From Trifolium pratense (taxonomy: Eukaryota; Streptophyta; Magnoliopsida; Fabales; Fabaceae): a stretch of 64,000 bases of DNA. Positions 43,901-54,402 of this stretch are shown piece by piece. The translations under genes were made by a program, and so were the position numbers. Positions within the stretch are counted from its first letter, which is position 1. Every line of letters begins with the position of its first letter. The notes under the pieces were generated by a model. It was not told the DNA's origin. It saw only the letters and a list, made by a program, of their open reading frames with translations, and searched no databases. The stretch spans positions 37,224,635-37,288,634 of the forward strand of contig NC_060063.1 in assembly GCF_020283565.1 (NCBI RefSeq). Direction: 5' to 3'.

Positions 43901-46900
43901 TGCCCTTTTCACCTGATACAATAACAAAAGATTCACTTATGAGGACTTCGACTTGAGAACTGTTTGATCACATTTTCCACTTATCTTTAGCACTTTACAG
44001 AGATACTTCAATTTACTCAAAATGTTACAATAGTACAATAAACATCACTCTAGTTTTAACAATCTATCCTTGCAGGTTTAAAACTACTCTGAAATTTAAG
44101 GGTAACAAGTAACAACAAAGGCGACCAAGTTGTAGGAGTTTTCCCACTTCCCTGTAAAAAAATAAAAGTTTTTTCCACTAGGTGGAATCAACTACGTAGA
44201 TTAAATGATGCAACAATGTCCTAGCATAATTCATATCTCACGATGCACCATGGAATCAAAATCTCACATGAGGATTTTGGCTTATATTGTTACATGGTCT
44301 ATCTTTCTTAACGGTGAATGTTTCGACTGGGCCAAATAATTGCTTTCTTTTTGGCCAATAATTGTTTTATTCTAATATAGACTGCATGTGTCCATCTTCA
44401 ATTAAGCTGAGAACAAATAATTTAGGGTCCGTTTACTTATGGTTTAAAATAAACATTGGAGAAGGTATTATGAATGATAGAATTGGTAAGGTGTATGTAA
44501 GGAGGGACATGTAGGTGCAACAGAGAAGCATTGACACTAGTGTTGTAACTAACTTAGCGGGAATAGCATGAATAGTGACAGGTGGCATAGAAGAGAGAGA
44601 AATAGGATCTGATGGTTACAAGGAGGAATGAAGGTTCAGTATGGTTAGGCATTGATTTTAGTAGTCACTCTACTTGGGAGATTCTAGGTGTCTCGAACTA
44701 CCTAGCTTATTTTACACTTTCTGCATTGTAATTTCCTTTCCAAACTCTGTAATTCCACCATAGAATCACCTTGGTTCTATGAGATATTCAATATAACGGT
44801 TGCTATACTGCTCTATAGTTTACTACTTGATCAATGTTCAGTCGTAATCGAGATCGTGTCCTATCAATGAAAGTCTTTGAAAATGCATTTTAAAAAAAAG
44901 ATTGAAATTTTTGAAAACATTTTTTCACTGTTTTGGAAATGCATTCTCTCTAGGCTTTCATCTTCTCTCTATCACGGTTGAAAAGGATAATTCATAGCCA
45001 AATGTCACTCCAGCCACTCAAATACAAAATAAAAACTGAAAATGGTAATTGAAATTGTTATTGGAAACTAAACAGGCCCTGAATATTTAATTAGATAAAA
45101 TCTAAGAGGTTTCTGACTGTTGTTTACCATGTTGCCTCAATTACATTTGCTTTTCTTATTTAAAATTATTCAAATTGGCTATGCATCTTCTCCCCCTTAA
45201 ACAAGGCATCATTGATCATTGATCGATCCATATACTCAACCTCGCCTAGATAAAGCTTTTGGTTGATATTGTAATGTCTATTTTCTCCCCTGATTTTGGT
45301 TGATATTGTAATGTCTATTTTTTCCCCTGCTGAGATTTTACAGGACCAAATGATAATTCATTTTCATTTTCTACTTAAAAACCTTGTAGCCACTTTCTAC
45401 ATTTCTACTCAGTTACCAAACCCATATTTTTAACCCGAACAAAATAAATCAAGTTCAAATTTAGAACAATCCATTCATAATAAACTGTTGATTTCAGAAG
45501 CACTTTGCATACCTGTAACAACAATTGCCTTGACATCTTCTCTCTTGTCAGCCTCATCAAAACTCTCTTTTAAACTGCGAAACACTGGAAGGACAGACAA
45601 ATGAACAAACATGATGTAGTAATGTAGTATGAGTTAGTTTCCTAAATATTTACTTGAACTTAAATGATTTTAAATTAAAGGTGTATCTGGTGTCCGACAT
45701 CGATATGACCGGACACAACAATGATACATGAGATTACATTCAATCACTTCCATATTTTTAAACTCTGATGTCTATTGTCTACTGTCTACTGTCTTTGTCA
45801 ATCAATGCTTCACAGCTTTCATGTGTGTGGCATTCAGAATGTGAACTGTATTATTAATCAAATTGCCTGACATTTTAGACTAATTTGCACCATGAAATAC
45901 ATAATCAGAATTAATTAACTTAACCCATACAAAATAATTTCGTGGATGCTGAGCATAATTTGTTCATTAGAACTTGTATGACAGATAATTTGCAGTTTGT
46001 TTTAGAATATTTCAGTAGAAATAATCAATTTTGTTTAAAAATTCTAACTTGTTATAAAATTAACTATTTATCTAAAATAATTTAATCTAAACATAGTGCT
46101 TGTTTGATTCAATTTTAAAAGAAAAATGTGATTCTAAAATCATAAAATTGATTCTAATATGTTTCAAGATAGAAACAATTCTAGAGTCAAAAGTTGATTC
46201 TTATATGTTTTAAGTTAGAAACTTAGAATCAATTCTATTGGGAAATTCAATTTGAGAACATCCAAAGTCAATTCTACACCTCTGAAATCAATTTTACCTT
46301 CTCCAAAAGTGGAATGAAACATAATTTTAGTGTATGTTTGGATGAGCGATGAGTTTGAAGCTCCAAAGTGTAGCATTCGCAAAAATCACACTAGCCCACC
46401 GTAACTTTACCAATCTCACCGTAATCCAAACATGCATTAGTATTCTCAAATAGAATTGATTTTCCGTCTATAACTGATTCTAACTTCTAGCTAGAATTTG
46501 AAAAGTTTTTACCTTCCTAAATGATTTTGTATGAAATTTATTGTTCAATTCCGCTTTTACGTAAATATATTCAACCCACTTTAAACAAAATCAATAGAAA
46601 CTTATTGAATAAACCCTCAACAATCTCCTTTCAATTTAGTCCTTAAAATATAGAAATACACTAAAATAATCCCAAAAACTATTATTAATCCATCAATTCA
46701 GTCCCTAGTAAAACTATTATTGATAGTTCAGAGATTAAATTGACGGTTTATTCGAAACAAATTCATTCAAAATCAATTTTTGTCACCGTAAAACCAATCA
46801 TACATCAATCACATAATTCAAAATAACAAATAGTAGTAAATAAACAGATAAAAGATTAAATTTCAATAATCAGATCTATCAAAAAGGTTAAAAAGGGAAT

Positions 46901-47008
46901 AGTACCATCAAAAGAAAGGGAATTGACAGGAGGATTAACGATGGTGATGATAGCAACACCGTCAGCTCCAACTTCCAAAACAGTACGTCCTTTCGCTCCG
47001 TTATCCAT
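37233..47008 (-). CDS. MFP2: Peroxisomal fatty acid beta-oxidation multifunctional protein, MFP2 type, 18 exons
   Basis: Predicted 724 residues. Exons from the right: 46906-47008, 45513-45584, 43847-43912, 43708-43761, 43555-43622, 43392-43473, 42042-42097, 41621-41923, 41450-41536, 40532-40706, 40313-40434, 40051-40214, 39204-39458, 38995-39116, 38716-38837, 38013-38161, 37794-37932, 37233-37268. All have GT/AG junctions and phases close exactly. The N-terminal enoyl-CoA hydratase domain has GLALGGGLELAMAC and LPELQLG with the two catalytic Glu at 118 and 138. The 3-hydroxyacyl-CoA dehydrogenase domain has the NAD loop GGGLMGSG (318-325) and the His 448/Glu 460 pair in GAHFFSPAHVMPLLEIV. The last three residues, SRL, are a peroxisomal type 1 targeting signal. 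The enzyme hydrates enoyl-CoA and oxidises the product during lipid breakdown. I chose MDNGAKG as start because it fits the family; an in-frame ATG lies 21 codons upstream. It resembles MFP2 more than its paralogue AIM1. Confidence 0.93.
39797..40000. mobile_element. MITE in an MFP2 intron (GCACCGTC family)
   Basis: Left TTTGATGCACCGTCCATGTA and right ATACTGACAGTGCATACCAATTCAATT are imperfect inverse copies, the same family as 1425-1586 and 55750-55932. It lies between the exons at 40051 and 39458, so it is transcribed with MFP2. Confidence 0.6.
40884..40913. repeat. (AT)n microsatellite in an MFP2 intron
   Basis: About 30 bases of alternating A and T. Confidence 0.95.
42684..43288. mobile_element. 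MITE with GGGTGTGTTTGGT ends in an MFP2 intron (about 600 bp)
   Basis: The left end GGGTGTGTTTGGTCCGGGGG and the right end CCAAACAGACCC are inverted. Both arms carry GAGGGGAGGGGAGG or CCTCCCTTCCCCTCCCC tracts. The GGGTSTGTTTGGT end is typical of plant MITEs of PIF/Harbinger or hAT type. No clean target duplication was found, so the superfamily is open. Confidence 0.7.
44424..45080. mobile_element. Possible MITE in the largest MFP2 intron
   Basis: AGGGTCCGTTTACTTATGG at the left and AACTAAACAGGCCCT at the right form short inverted ends. The body contains no gene. The target duplication is unclear. Confidence 0.5.
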
Positions 47009-47412
47009 TGATTCGGTAATGGATTCAACTTTTCGTTCTTCTGATTTGATTTTGTTGTTCTTTTTTTTCAACTTATATATTAATCAAAGAATTGTATATT
47101 GGCCAGATTTGGAGTCAAAATTTGGTTGGAAATTGAATGCATATACCAAAGTATAAGAATGGATATAAATGACGGTTAATGTCAATATCATCACTATAGT
47201 GCAAGTGTTGCTTCTTTGAGATATTCATGATCCACGTGTAAAAATCAACTGTTTTTTTTTTTGGTAAATATATACTCTCTTCATTTCTATTTTTGTATTT
47301 TGGTGAAATGTCTTCATTATTATGGTTTTATTTTATTTTAACTTATGTCTTATTTTCATTTATGAGTAATAAAATTTATTTATTGTTTCTTTATTATGAG
47401 TTAATAAACTTA

Positions 47413-48304
47413 GGGCCCGTTTGCTGCGCAGTATAGGATAGTGACAAAATATGATATAAAACAGGATAAGGATAGGATATCAGCAGTATAACAGTTATCC
47501 TCAGTTATCATATCTTGTGTTTAGTGCACACAGGATAACAAACATGATAATTATTATATCTTGTTTTTAATACATACTTGCTCATAATAATATGATAAGA
47601 TATGTAACAATTTAAATGATAAAGTTACTCTTGTAAAACAATTGTTATTTTTTTAAAATTATTTTGTAATACTTTGAATTTTATAAATAAAAAATATAAA
47701 TAAGTAATCAAATAACTTTATAATTTCAAATAAAAATCATAAGAAAATAATCAAGTTTAATTTTTTATATGAATCATGATCAAATAAATAACTCAATAAA
47801 ATATACATGTTAGATAAGCCAAATAAATATATGATATATCTCATACGTAAATAATAAAACTACTATTGCAAAAGAATTATATTTAATTTTTTATCAAATT
47901 TAAATTAATATCCATATTTTTCAATTTTTTAATAATTATTTTACTTTAAAATATTGTAATTTTAGTAAAATTTTGATTTTTTAGAATATATTAATTGCAA
48001 AATTAACCCTGTGAGAAAATCACATATATATTTAAAAATTAATTATTTTATTATTTATATTTTATTTTATTTTATTTATTTTAAAATATATTTTATAGAA
48101 TAAATCAGTAATTTTTTTTCTTCTTATCCTATCCTGCTGGTAACCTAGCTCAAATTCAGGATAAGAATTATAACTAGAGAGACAGGATAGGATAATCTTC
48201 AGGATTAACTTATCATATCTTGTTGTGTCATCAAACACTGGATTGCGACAGGATATGATACAGTTATCCTATCCTGTCTCTTATCCTGTGCACCAAATGG
48301 ACCC
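47413..48304. mobile_element. Complete PIF/Harbinger-like MITE (892 bp)
   Basis: Ends GGGCCCGTTTGCTGCGCAG and (right) CTGTGCACCAAATGGACCC, flanked by TTA at 47410-47412 and 48305-48307. Both arms are full of AGGATA/TATCCT motifs. A 3-bp TTA duplication is the superfamily's preference. The copy at 2144-2600 is a deletion derivative. Confidence 0.8.
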
Positions 48305-48307
48305 TTA

Positions 48308-49116
48308 AGATAATACCACTTAATTGAAGACTACCTCCAAATCCCATAAAAATTAAACCCTGAAATCAACATCCTCTCACTAATGAGCCCAAATCGACTT
48401 TTGAAAAAGTCTTGAACCAACGTCATTCAAGTTCCACTACCATTTTACCCCTGAGAGAGTTATAGTTTACTTCTATCAGTTATGGAGAGAGTTCATAGCA
48501 TGCTCTCATGATACCTTCTTCTTTGTTGATTTGGATTACTAACATGTTATATTCATAGCATATTATGTTTCATTTTAGGACAAAAAGAAGTACAGAACGA
48601 AGAAGTTAAAGTATGTTTGAAACATATATGTTATGTTCGGGTACAATGCGCTTACTATGTGCATAATTGAGGTATGCGAGGATTTCTAACGTGCTACTGT
48701 TTATGCAGAGCGTTATGTTAATTGTTGATAATTCACTTTGTGTGATATATTTAAGCCTTTGATACTTTGATTATTACCCGCTGATATGGTGATCACTTCA
48801 TGTTTTGAGTCATTTTTATGTTTTTTGAGTCACGAACGTTTTGTGCTATGTTTTGTATATTTCACGTTGTTTTGATGTACAGAGTTTAACCTAGTTATAT
48901 CTAGTGCCTTGATGGTTCTGCATGAGCTAAAATTATAAGGGTTCAATGCTTCCATTTGATAATAATAGTCACGACACATGATTATGTACAACCGAAAATT
49001 GTGGTTAGTCAGAATGCAAGTCAAAAGTGCTACGATGACAGGAATATAAGAACAAACTGCCACTGAATGACATGACAACTGTAGCCTCCTATGTGCTACA
49101 AATTGATCTAACCTGG
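48308..49116. other. Intergenic stretch without a recognised gene
   Basis: Only short frames that look like chance. Nothing else is supported. Confidence 0.55.
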
Positions 49117-49118
49117 TA

Positions 49119-49369
49119 CTCCATCCGTCCCAAAACTTTAGTCCTTTTAGAATTTTGCACATGGATTAGGAAATCATAAAAATTGATAAGTTAAGTCTTT
49201 TCCACCCTTACTTTATTTAGAAAGAGAAAATTCGTTTAATAAATGTTCTAGCTTTTGTAAGGGTACAAATGGTAAAACAACGTTAATTGTGTCTTGGTAT
49301 CTTAAAAGAACCAAAGTTTTGGGACAAAACTAAAAAGTTAAAAGGACTAAAGATTTGGAAAGGATAGAG
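49119..49369. mobile_element. Stowaway MITE (251 bp)
   Basis: Ends CTCCATCCGTCCCAAAACTTTAGTCC and the inverse GGACTAAAGATTTGGAAAGGATAGAG, flanked by TA on both sides (49117-49118 and 49370-49371), as expected for Tc1/mariner-derived Stowaway elements. Confidence 0.85.
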
Positions 49370-49371
49370 TA

Positions 49372-49922
49372 CCGTTTCAAAAGGGAGAATATGCTTTATT
49401 CTTTTAGGCTATCTTTATCCAAGTTCGGGTTAACCCATGATCCAATAATATGTTTATTTAAAGAGTCTTTAAACCCTAATCTAGTATACAAGAAAGGAGA
49501 GAAAAAAGTTGGTTAAGCATCCATTCTTTCACCACAATCAGTTTCCTTCTTGCAACTCTGACAACTGGAGGCACGACACTCCCCGTTAGTGGTTGAGACA
49601 TTTACCTTTTGATTGTTGTGCTTCTTAGGTTTATATTTATGAACTAGTAACTACGTATAAAATCATGCTATTAGTCCATTGTGATACGAGTTTCAAGCAA
49701 AAAGGGATGAAATCAATATTATGATCACGGATAATTTTGGAAGGGGTCGTTTTAGATGTTCACTCTAAGTATAATTTATTTATGAAGTAATTAAATAGAA
49801 ATATAATTTTTATATCTTTAATCATTTCATAAAAAATTATTAAGAATGATAAACAATAACATTAGATTATATGTTTTATATGATAAACAAATTAACACTT
49901 AAAGAATAAAAAGCAAACAATA
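49372..49922. other. Intergenic stretch upstream of the tRNA gene
   Basis: AT-rich, no gene or element recognised. CAA motifs near 49916-49921 lie close to the tRNA 5' end, as is common for plant tRNA transcription starts. Confidence 0.5.
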
Positions 49923-49994
49923 ATCAGAGTGGCGCAGCGGAAGCGTGGTGGGCCCATAACCCACAGGTCCCTGGATCGAAACCAGGCTCTGATA
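49923..49994 (+). tRNA. Initiator tRNA-Met (CAT)
   Basis: Full 72-base cloverleaf. The acceptor stem ATCAGAG pairs with CTCTGAT. The A box GTGGCGCAGCGG, the anticodon stem GTGGG/CCCAC with loop CCCATAA (anticodon CAT at 49955-49957), and the B box GGATCGAAACC are all present. The ATCGAAA T-loop and AT-type first pair mark the eukaryotic cytoplasmic initiator. A short T-run (TTGTGAGTTGTTTTTATAAA) follows as Pol III terminator. There is no intron and no flanking target duplication, so it is a real gene and not a SINE. Confidence 0.95.
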
Positions 49995-50019
49995 AAATTG
50001 TGAGTTGTTTTTATAAATA

Positions 50020-50585
50020 AGAATAAAAAAAAAACACATGCATTTGCCCTTTTATTAACCTAAAATTAAATGTTTATTGTTTTTATCAATTTTAGGCTAA
50101 TTTGGTTGATCATCTAACTTTTTATACAAAGTGACAATTATTAATAGGAGATAGAAAGAGTAAATTAGTTTTTTTTTTCTCTCTAGGTTTTTTAGTTGTT
50201 TTATCAAAACTCAAAAGTCCAATTTTAATTTAATTGAATACTATTTAAATATTGTTTTGATGAAGTTTTAAGTTAAGAGTTTTTAATAAAAAAAAATACT
50301 ATTTAAATATTCATTGGAGAGAAATGTAATTTAAAAAATATAAACCACAATAACTAGAATGTAGTATTGATTTGACTCTCTTTTGGACTGTAGAATTATA
50401 AACTTTTTTTTTCGGTAGATATATAGCACTTTCTTTCATTTGAAGAAGCGAAATAATATATTTAAATATTTTAAGCATAAGGTGTGCTTAAAAATGGGAA
50501 GAAATGTTTACAAAGATAAAACTCAAAAGAAACATAACAACATCAAGTCAAAAAACCTATACAAGCGGAAAGATTTAGCAACCAA
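50020..50585. other. Intergenic stretch without a recognised gene
   Basis: AT-rich with no supported feature. Confidence 0.55.
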
Positions 50586-50589
50586 AAAT

Positions 50590-50800
50590 TTAAATCGAAA
50601 CAACAATATTTTTTCTTAGTTCTCAACTACCACACAAGTAATTTAATATTGTAAATTAACTTGTCAGGCGATGATTTCTTGTGGCCAAAAACGCTGTTGT
50701 TTCTTTCTTTCCAAATAGTCCAAATAAAAGCTAACAAAAATTCCTTGAAGACATACCCTGATATCTTTACGGAAGCATTGAGTCTAGCAAAACTAAAGAG
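50590..50800 (-). pseudogene. LINE ORF2 3'-end remnant
   Basis: Minus-strand reading gives LAFIWTIWKERNNSVFGHKK, the conserved end of plant LINE ORF2 (WTIWKERNxRxF). Flanking frames are broken. Downstream on that strand (about 50440-50560) the 3' UTR-like AGCACACCTTATGCTTAAAA is present. Confidence 0.7.
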
Positions 50801-51027
50801 CAAAAGGAGTATTGTTGAATTGTTTTGAGTGAGTTTGTTTGAAGACCCACATTGCTTTAAATATTAACGAATTCAACGTAATTATAAACCCAACATTAAA
50901 CACATCTAAAAATAAATCCAACATTATAAATCCAACATTAAACAAGTCTCAAAGTAAAAATAAATTCACCAGTGTAAAATAAACCCAAAACAAATTCGAT
51001 AGATAAAACAAGGTAATCAGCCTCAAA

Positions 51028-51523
51028 TCAATCTTCATCTATGATATGAACATATGAAGCTTCTCCTGTTGTCGTCGCAACAGCTTGTTCAAAGCTTCCA
51101 ACAGTTCTTTCTTCATTGTCATGCAATTGTGGTAAAAAAGTAAATGAGTTTGACCATATTTCCTTCAGAATTGTTGCAAACTCCAAATCTTCAATTACAA
51201 CAACATTTTCTTTCGAAGGTGTACAAAACTACCGAAAGAAACTGATATCAAAATAAGCGGTGGCGTCCCTTTCATTTTATTTAGTAACTTCGATGGGAAT
51301 GTTTCCACGTTTCCACTTCACTCTTCCGTGACGTAAAAAGAATTTCGCATTTCCATCATTATCTACACTATAACTCTTTGTAAGAATATTATTGGTGAAA
51401 TGAAGACTTTTGTCAAATCTGAAACAGAATGAATGTTTGGAAAATTTGTCAAATTTCATCTCGAATGAAATTAAATATATTCAATGAATACTTCTTCATC
51501 AAACATAGTGAACCTGTTAAGAA
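51028..51523 (-). pseudogene. Unrecognised coding-like segment, copy 1
   Basis: Read on minus, two frames are open: TNNILTKSYSVDNDGNAKFFLRHGRVKWKRGNIPIEVTK (51277-51459) and, after a possible acceptor near 51229, FCTPSKENVVVIEDLEF to a stop at 51028. About 400 bases are shared with 53341-53733 at roughly 90% by eye, including the coding-like parts, which suggests exons of an unidentified gene. I do not recognise the protein. Stops and a possible lost Trp (TAG where copy 2 has TGG) argue for decay. Confidence 0.45.
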
Positions 51524-51660
51524 GTCCCACATCGGTTGTGAGATGGCTTTGACAAGTGTTTATAAGCAAGTGGCAATCCTCACCTTAAAAGCCGATTTTG
51601 TGAGCTTGTAGGTTGTATAGCACAGGGGGTTGCATAGAAACACAACCACGGCAATCTTAA
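51519..51660. repeat. Dispersed-repeat-like fragment
   Basis: AAGAAGTCCCACATCGGTTGTGAGA followed by GGCAATCCTCACCTTAAAAGCCG resembles a repeat I associate with plant LTR promoters and dispersed transcripts. No ends or target duplication were seen. Confidence 0.35.
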
Positions 51661-51870
51661 CCAACCACCGAGGCTACAATGTTCCGGTCCATTTTGAAAA
51701 TTTCATCTCGACAAACGTTTTGAAGTAACCCTGAACGTTTTATTCATTAGCTCTCTACACGGCTAGTTGGATTTCAACAATTGCAGGCGTTCAGTAGCAA
51801 GGCTCGTAACAGCGGTGAGCGGTATAAACAACCGCCATTTGGTTATTACACATGTCGGCGGATGATTTAA

Positions 51871-52732
51871 TGTAACAGCCCGGGCCCCTTTTCTACGTAT
51901 TTAGTAGGCAATCCCGGCTGTCACCTCACGATCTTCTCCACCCCCCTCTCTAGTGGAGTTTTTGCCTTCCGTGGGAATCGAACCACGTACCCTGGGGCTC
52001 AAGTACGTGTTCAATCCATTCCCACTACCAATTGAGCTACGTAGCTCAATTGGTAGTGGGAATGGATTGAACACGTATTTGAACCCTAGGGTACGTGGTT
52101 CGATTCCCACGGAAGGCAAAAACTCTACTAGTGAGGGGGGTAGAGAAGATCGTGAGGTGACAGGCGGGATTGCCTACTAAATACGTAGAAAAGGGGCCCG
52201 GGCACGTAGCTCAATTGGTAGTGGGAATGGATTGAACACGTATTTGAACCCCAGGGTACGTGGTTCGATTCCCACGGAAGGCAAAAACTCTACTAGTGAG
52301 GGGGATAGAGAAGATCGTGAGGTGACAGCCGGGATTGCCTACTAAATACGTAGAAAAGGGGCCCGGGCTGTTACAAAAAAGGCGCCTTTTTTTGTAACAG
52401 CCCGGGCCCCTTTTCTACGTATTTAGTAGGCAATCCCGGCTGTCACCTCACGATCTTCTCCACCCCCCTCTCTAGTGGAGTTTTTGCCTTCCGTGGGAAT
52501 CGAACCACGTACCCTGGGGCTCAAGTACGTGTTCAATCCATTCCCACTACCAATTGAGCTACGTAGCCCAATTGGTAGTGGGAATGGATTGAACACGTAC
52601 TTGAGCCCCAGGGTACGTGGTTCGATTCCCACGGAAGGCAAAAACTCCACTAGAGAGGGGGGTGGAGAAGATCGTGAGGTGACAGCCGGGATTGCCTACT
52701 AAATACGTAGAAAAGGGGCCCGGGCTGTTACA
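51871..52732. repeat. Palindromic cluster of five 170-bp tRNA-related units
   Basis: Units: 51871-52040 (minus), 52041-52203 (plus), 52204-52374 (plus), 52393-52562 (minus), 52563-52732 (plus). Each has an A-box-like TAGCTCAATTGGTAGTGG and a B-box-like GGTTCGATTCCC, then a body ending GGGCCCGGGCTGTTACA. Minus and plus units meet head to head at perfect palindromes (GAGCTACGTAGCTC), and tail to tail at AAAAAAGGCGCCTTTTTT (52375-52392). The whole cluster begins TGTAACAG and ends CTGTTACA. The apparent protein frames on both strands are the unit read in phase. Confidence 0.85.
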
Positions 52733-52741
52733 TTTAGGGGC

Positions 52742-53197
52742 ATGGCTAATACCACCGCAATAGGTGGGATATTACACGACCATGATGGTGCGATTATAAT
52801 GGGCTTCCATGAATATGTTCACGAAGCTACAGGTGAGACTTCTATTACAATGGAGCTGGCAGCCATTGCTTTTGGCCTTGAGAAGACAAAACTTTTGGGG
52901 TTGAACAAAATTCAACTTCAGAGTGATTCCATGAATGTTATTAGGGAAATAAGGGAAAGAAAAGAAGTGAAGTATCAGGAAAGGTATGAAGAAATCAGAG
53001 TTTTTCAAGGAAAGATACATGAGCTCACATTTGAATATGTACCGAAATCCGCCAATAGGGCAGCCCATCGATTGGTCCACATTGCCTATACCAGGGAGAC
53101 AAATGTTTATTTTGAAAACAATCTTCCTGAACCAGATATAGACCTAGATAAGTTCCTCAAAGAGGATGATGAGGATGATGGAAAAAGTTTGAATTGA
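52742..53197 (+). CDS. RNase H-like (RVT_3 type) protein, N-terminus missing
   Basis: 151-residue open frame. GGILHDHDGAIIMGF, then TMELAAIAFGLEKTKLLG, LQSDSMNVI and FEYVPKSANRAAHRL match the plant RNase H-like domain that ends many LINE ORF2 proteins and also occurs in stand-alone genes. The Glu, the second Asp and the N-x-x-A-H segment are present. The first beta strand with the first catalytic Asp (DGA) is absent because the frame begins just after the palindromic cluster. The C-terminus is an unusual acidic tail (LPEPDIDLDKFLKEDDEDD). It could be a domesticated gene cut by the insertion, an exon of a split gene, or LINE debris that has stayed open. No start context favours the first ATG strongly. 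Confidence 0.6.
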   Translation: MANTTAIGGILHDHDGAIIMGFHEYVHEATGETSITMELAAIAFGLEKTKLLGLNKIQLQSDSMNVIREIRERKEVKYQERYEEIRVFQGKIHELTFEYVPKSANRAAHRLVHIAYTRETNVYFENNLPEPDIDLDKFLKEDDEDDGKSLN

Positions 53198-53340
53198 CAA
53201 CAATGAATAGGATAATAGCCTAATTTATATCTGAAGTTGTTATTTTTTGTTATCTATCAAGGAATCCTTCATTTCTATAGTATCTATGTGAGGTATCAAG
53301 CTGCTAATTACAAGTAACTCAAAAAGGGTGCTAACCTTCA

Positions 53341-53931
53341 GAATTGTGGTAAAAAAGTAAATGGGTTTGACCAGATATCCTTCAGAATTGCTGCAAACTC
53401 CAAATCTTCAATTAAAACATCTTCTTTCGAAGGTGTACAAAACCACCGAAAGAAACTGATATCAAAATAAGCGGCAACGTCCCTTTCATTTTATTTAGTA
53501 ACTTCGATGGGAATGTTTCCACGTTTCCACTTCACTGTTTGGTGACGTAAAAAAGATTTCGCATATCCATCATTATCTACACTATAACTCTTTGTAAGAA
53601 CATTATTGGTGAAATTCAGGATTTTCGTCAAATCTGAAACACAGTGAATGTTTCGAAGCTTTGTCAAATTTGATCTCAAATGAAATTAAATATATTCATT
53701 GAATACTTCTTCATCAAACATAGTGAACCTATCAACAAGTTGAGGATGATTCGAAAAGAGGAGAGACCAAAATGTTCCTCCCATAATCTTCAAATCGTCT
53801 TTGTAGTTAGGATTTTGCTTATTCCTCTCTTTCAAAATTTTAGTTTTAATATTCTCAATTTCCTTAATAACATTTTTGTTGGTATTTAAACAAGGATATA
53901 AGGAAATTGAGCTACTTTGACTAAATGACAC
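53341..53931 (-). pseudogene. Unrecognised coding-like segment, copy 2
   Basis: 53341-53733 duplicates 51128-51523. On minus, a frame from 53931 reads through KEIENIKTKILKERNKQNPNYKDDLK and FWSLLFSNHPQLVDRFTMFDEEVFNEY. After one TAA it continues in the same frame to SYSVDNDGYAKSFLRH and KWKRGNIPIEVTK, ending at 53491. A further part, FCTPSKEDVLIEDLEFAAILK, lies beyond (about 53450-53350). The consistency between the copies suggests a real ancestral gene, not identified here. Confidence 0.45.
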
Positions 53932-54199
53932 TATTCATTTATCCTTGTTTAAAGGGTCATGCTAACCAGTGCCCTGGGGGCACTGGTTAAGGAAACCAAA
54001 AACAGAAAGTTTTGAAAAGAAAAATATATTTTTTAAACTTTCGAGGAGTTGACTGCACAAACTCCAATGCCAAATTACTATTTTTGCATCCTTAACTAGT
54101 GCCCCAGGGGCACTGTTTAGCATTTTCCTTGTTTAAATACCAACAAAAATGTTATTAAGGAAATTGAGCTACTTTGACTAAATGACACTATTCATTTAT
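53857..54199. repeat. Rearranged inverted and direct repeats around a MITE
   Basis: CCTTAATAACATTTTTGTTGGTATTTAAACAAGG (53863-53896) is present inverted at 54128-54161, and AGGAAATTGAGCTACTTTGACTAAATGACACTATTCATTTATC occurs directly at 53899-53942 and again at 54158-54200. Between them a ~175-bp MITE (about 53956-54128) has inverted ends GCTAACCAGTGCCCTGGGG and CCCCAGGGGCACTGTTTAGC. Confidence 0.75.
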
Positions 54200-54402
54200 C
54201 ATGCTTTGACCATATTTTTTTAATAATATATAGATATAAATATTAGCATATAAGATCTTGTTTGATTTGTTTTGATGCGTATTTTCAAAATATCAAGTTT
54301 TTATAATTTTTACTAATAGAGAATTAAAGATATTAGTGATCAAAATTGTGCGTTGGCATACATGCATTAGTCAAATTAGCTCTTATATTTTGGGACGGAG
54401 GA
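54183..54402. mobile_element. Unsplit relative of the 20.9/35.1 kb Stowaway-like MITE
   Basis: Contains ATTAGCATATAAGAT and TATTTTCAAAATATCAAG as at 20988-21040, then AATTAAAGATATTAGTGATCAAAATTGTG. That is the left-half text running directly into the right-half text at 35136. The right end GGGACGGAGGAAAT is the CTCCGTCCC-type terminus. The left terminus is degraded. Confidence 0.7.

Noticed and set aside
48830..49162. 110-residue minus-strand frame
   Set aside because: Overlaps the Stowaway MITE end and shows no recognisable domain.
51901..52702. Four frames reading MEFLPSVGIEPRTLG and similar, on both strands
   Set aside because: The translated tRNA-related unit; such frames are a common false protein prediction.
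51871..53197. RNase H frame continuing across the palindromic cluster
   Set aside because: Joining the flanks at the possible TTTA duplication puts a TGA in the frame and does not restore the missing DGA strand.
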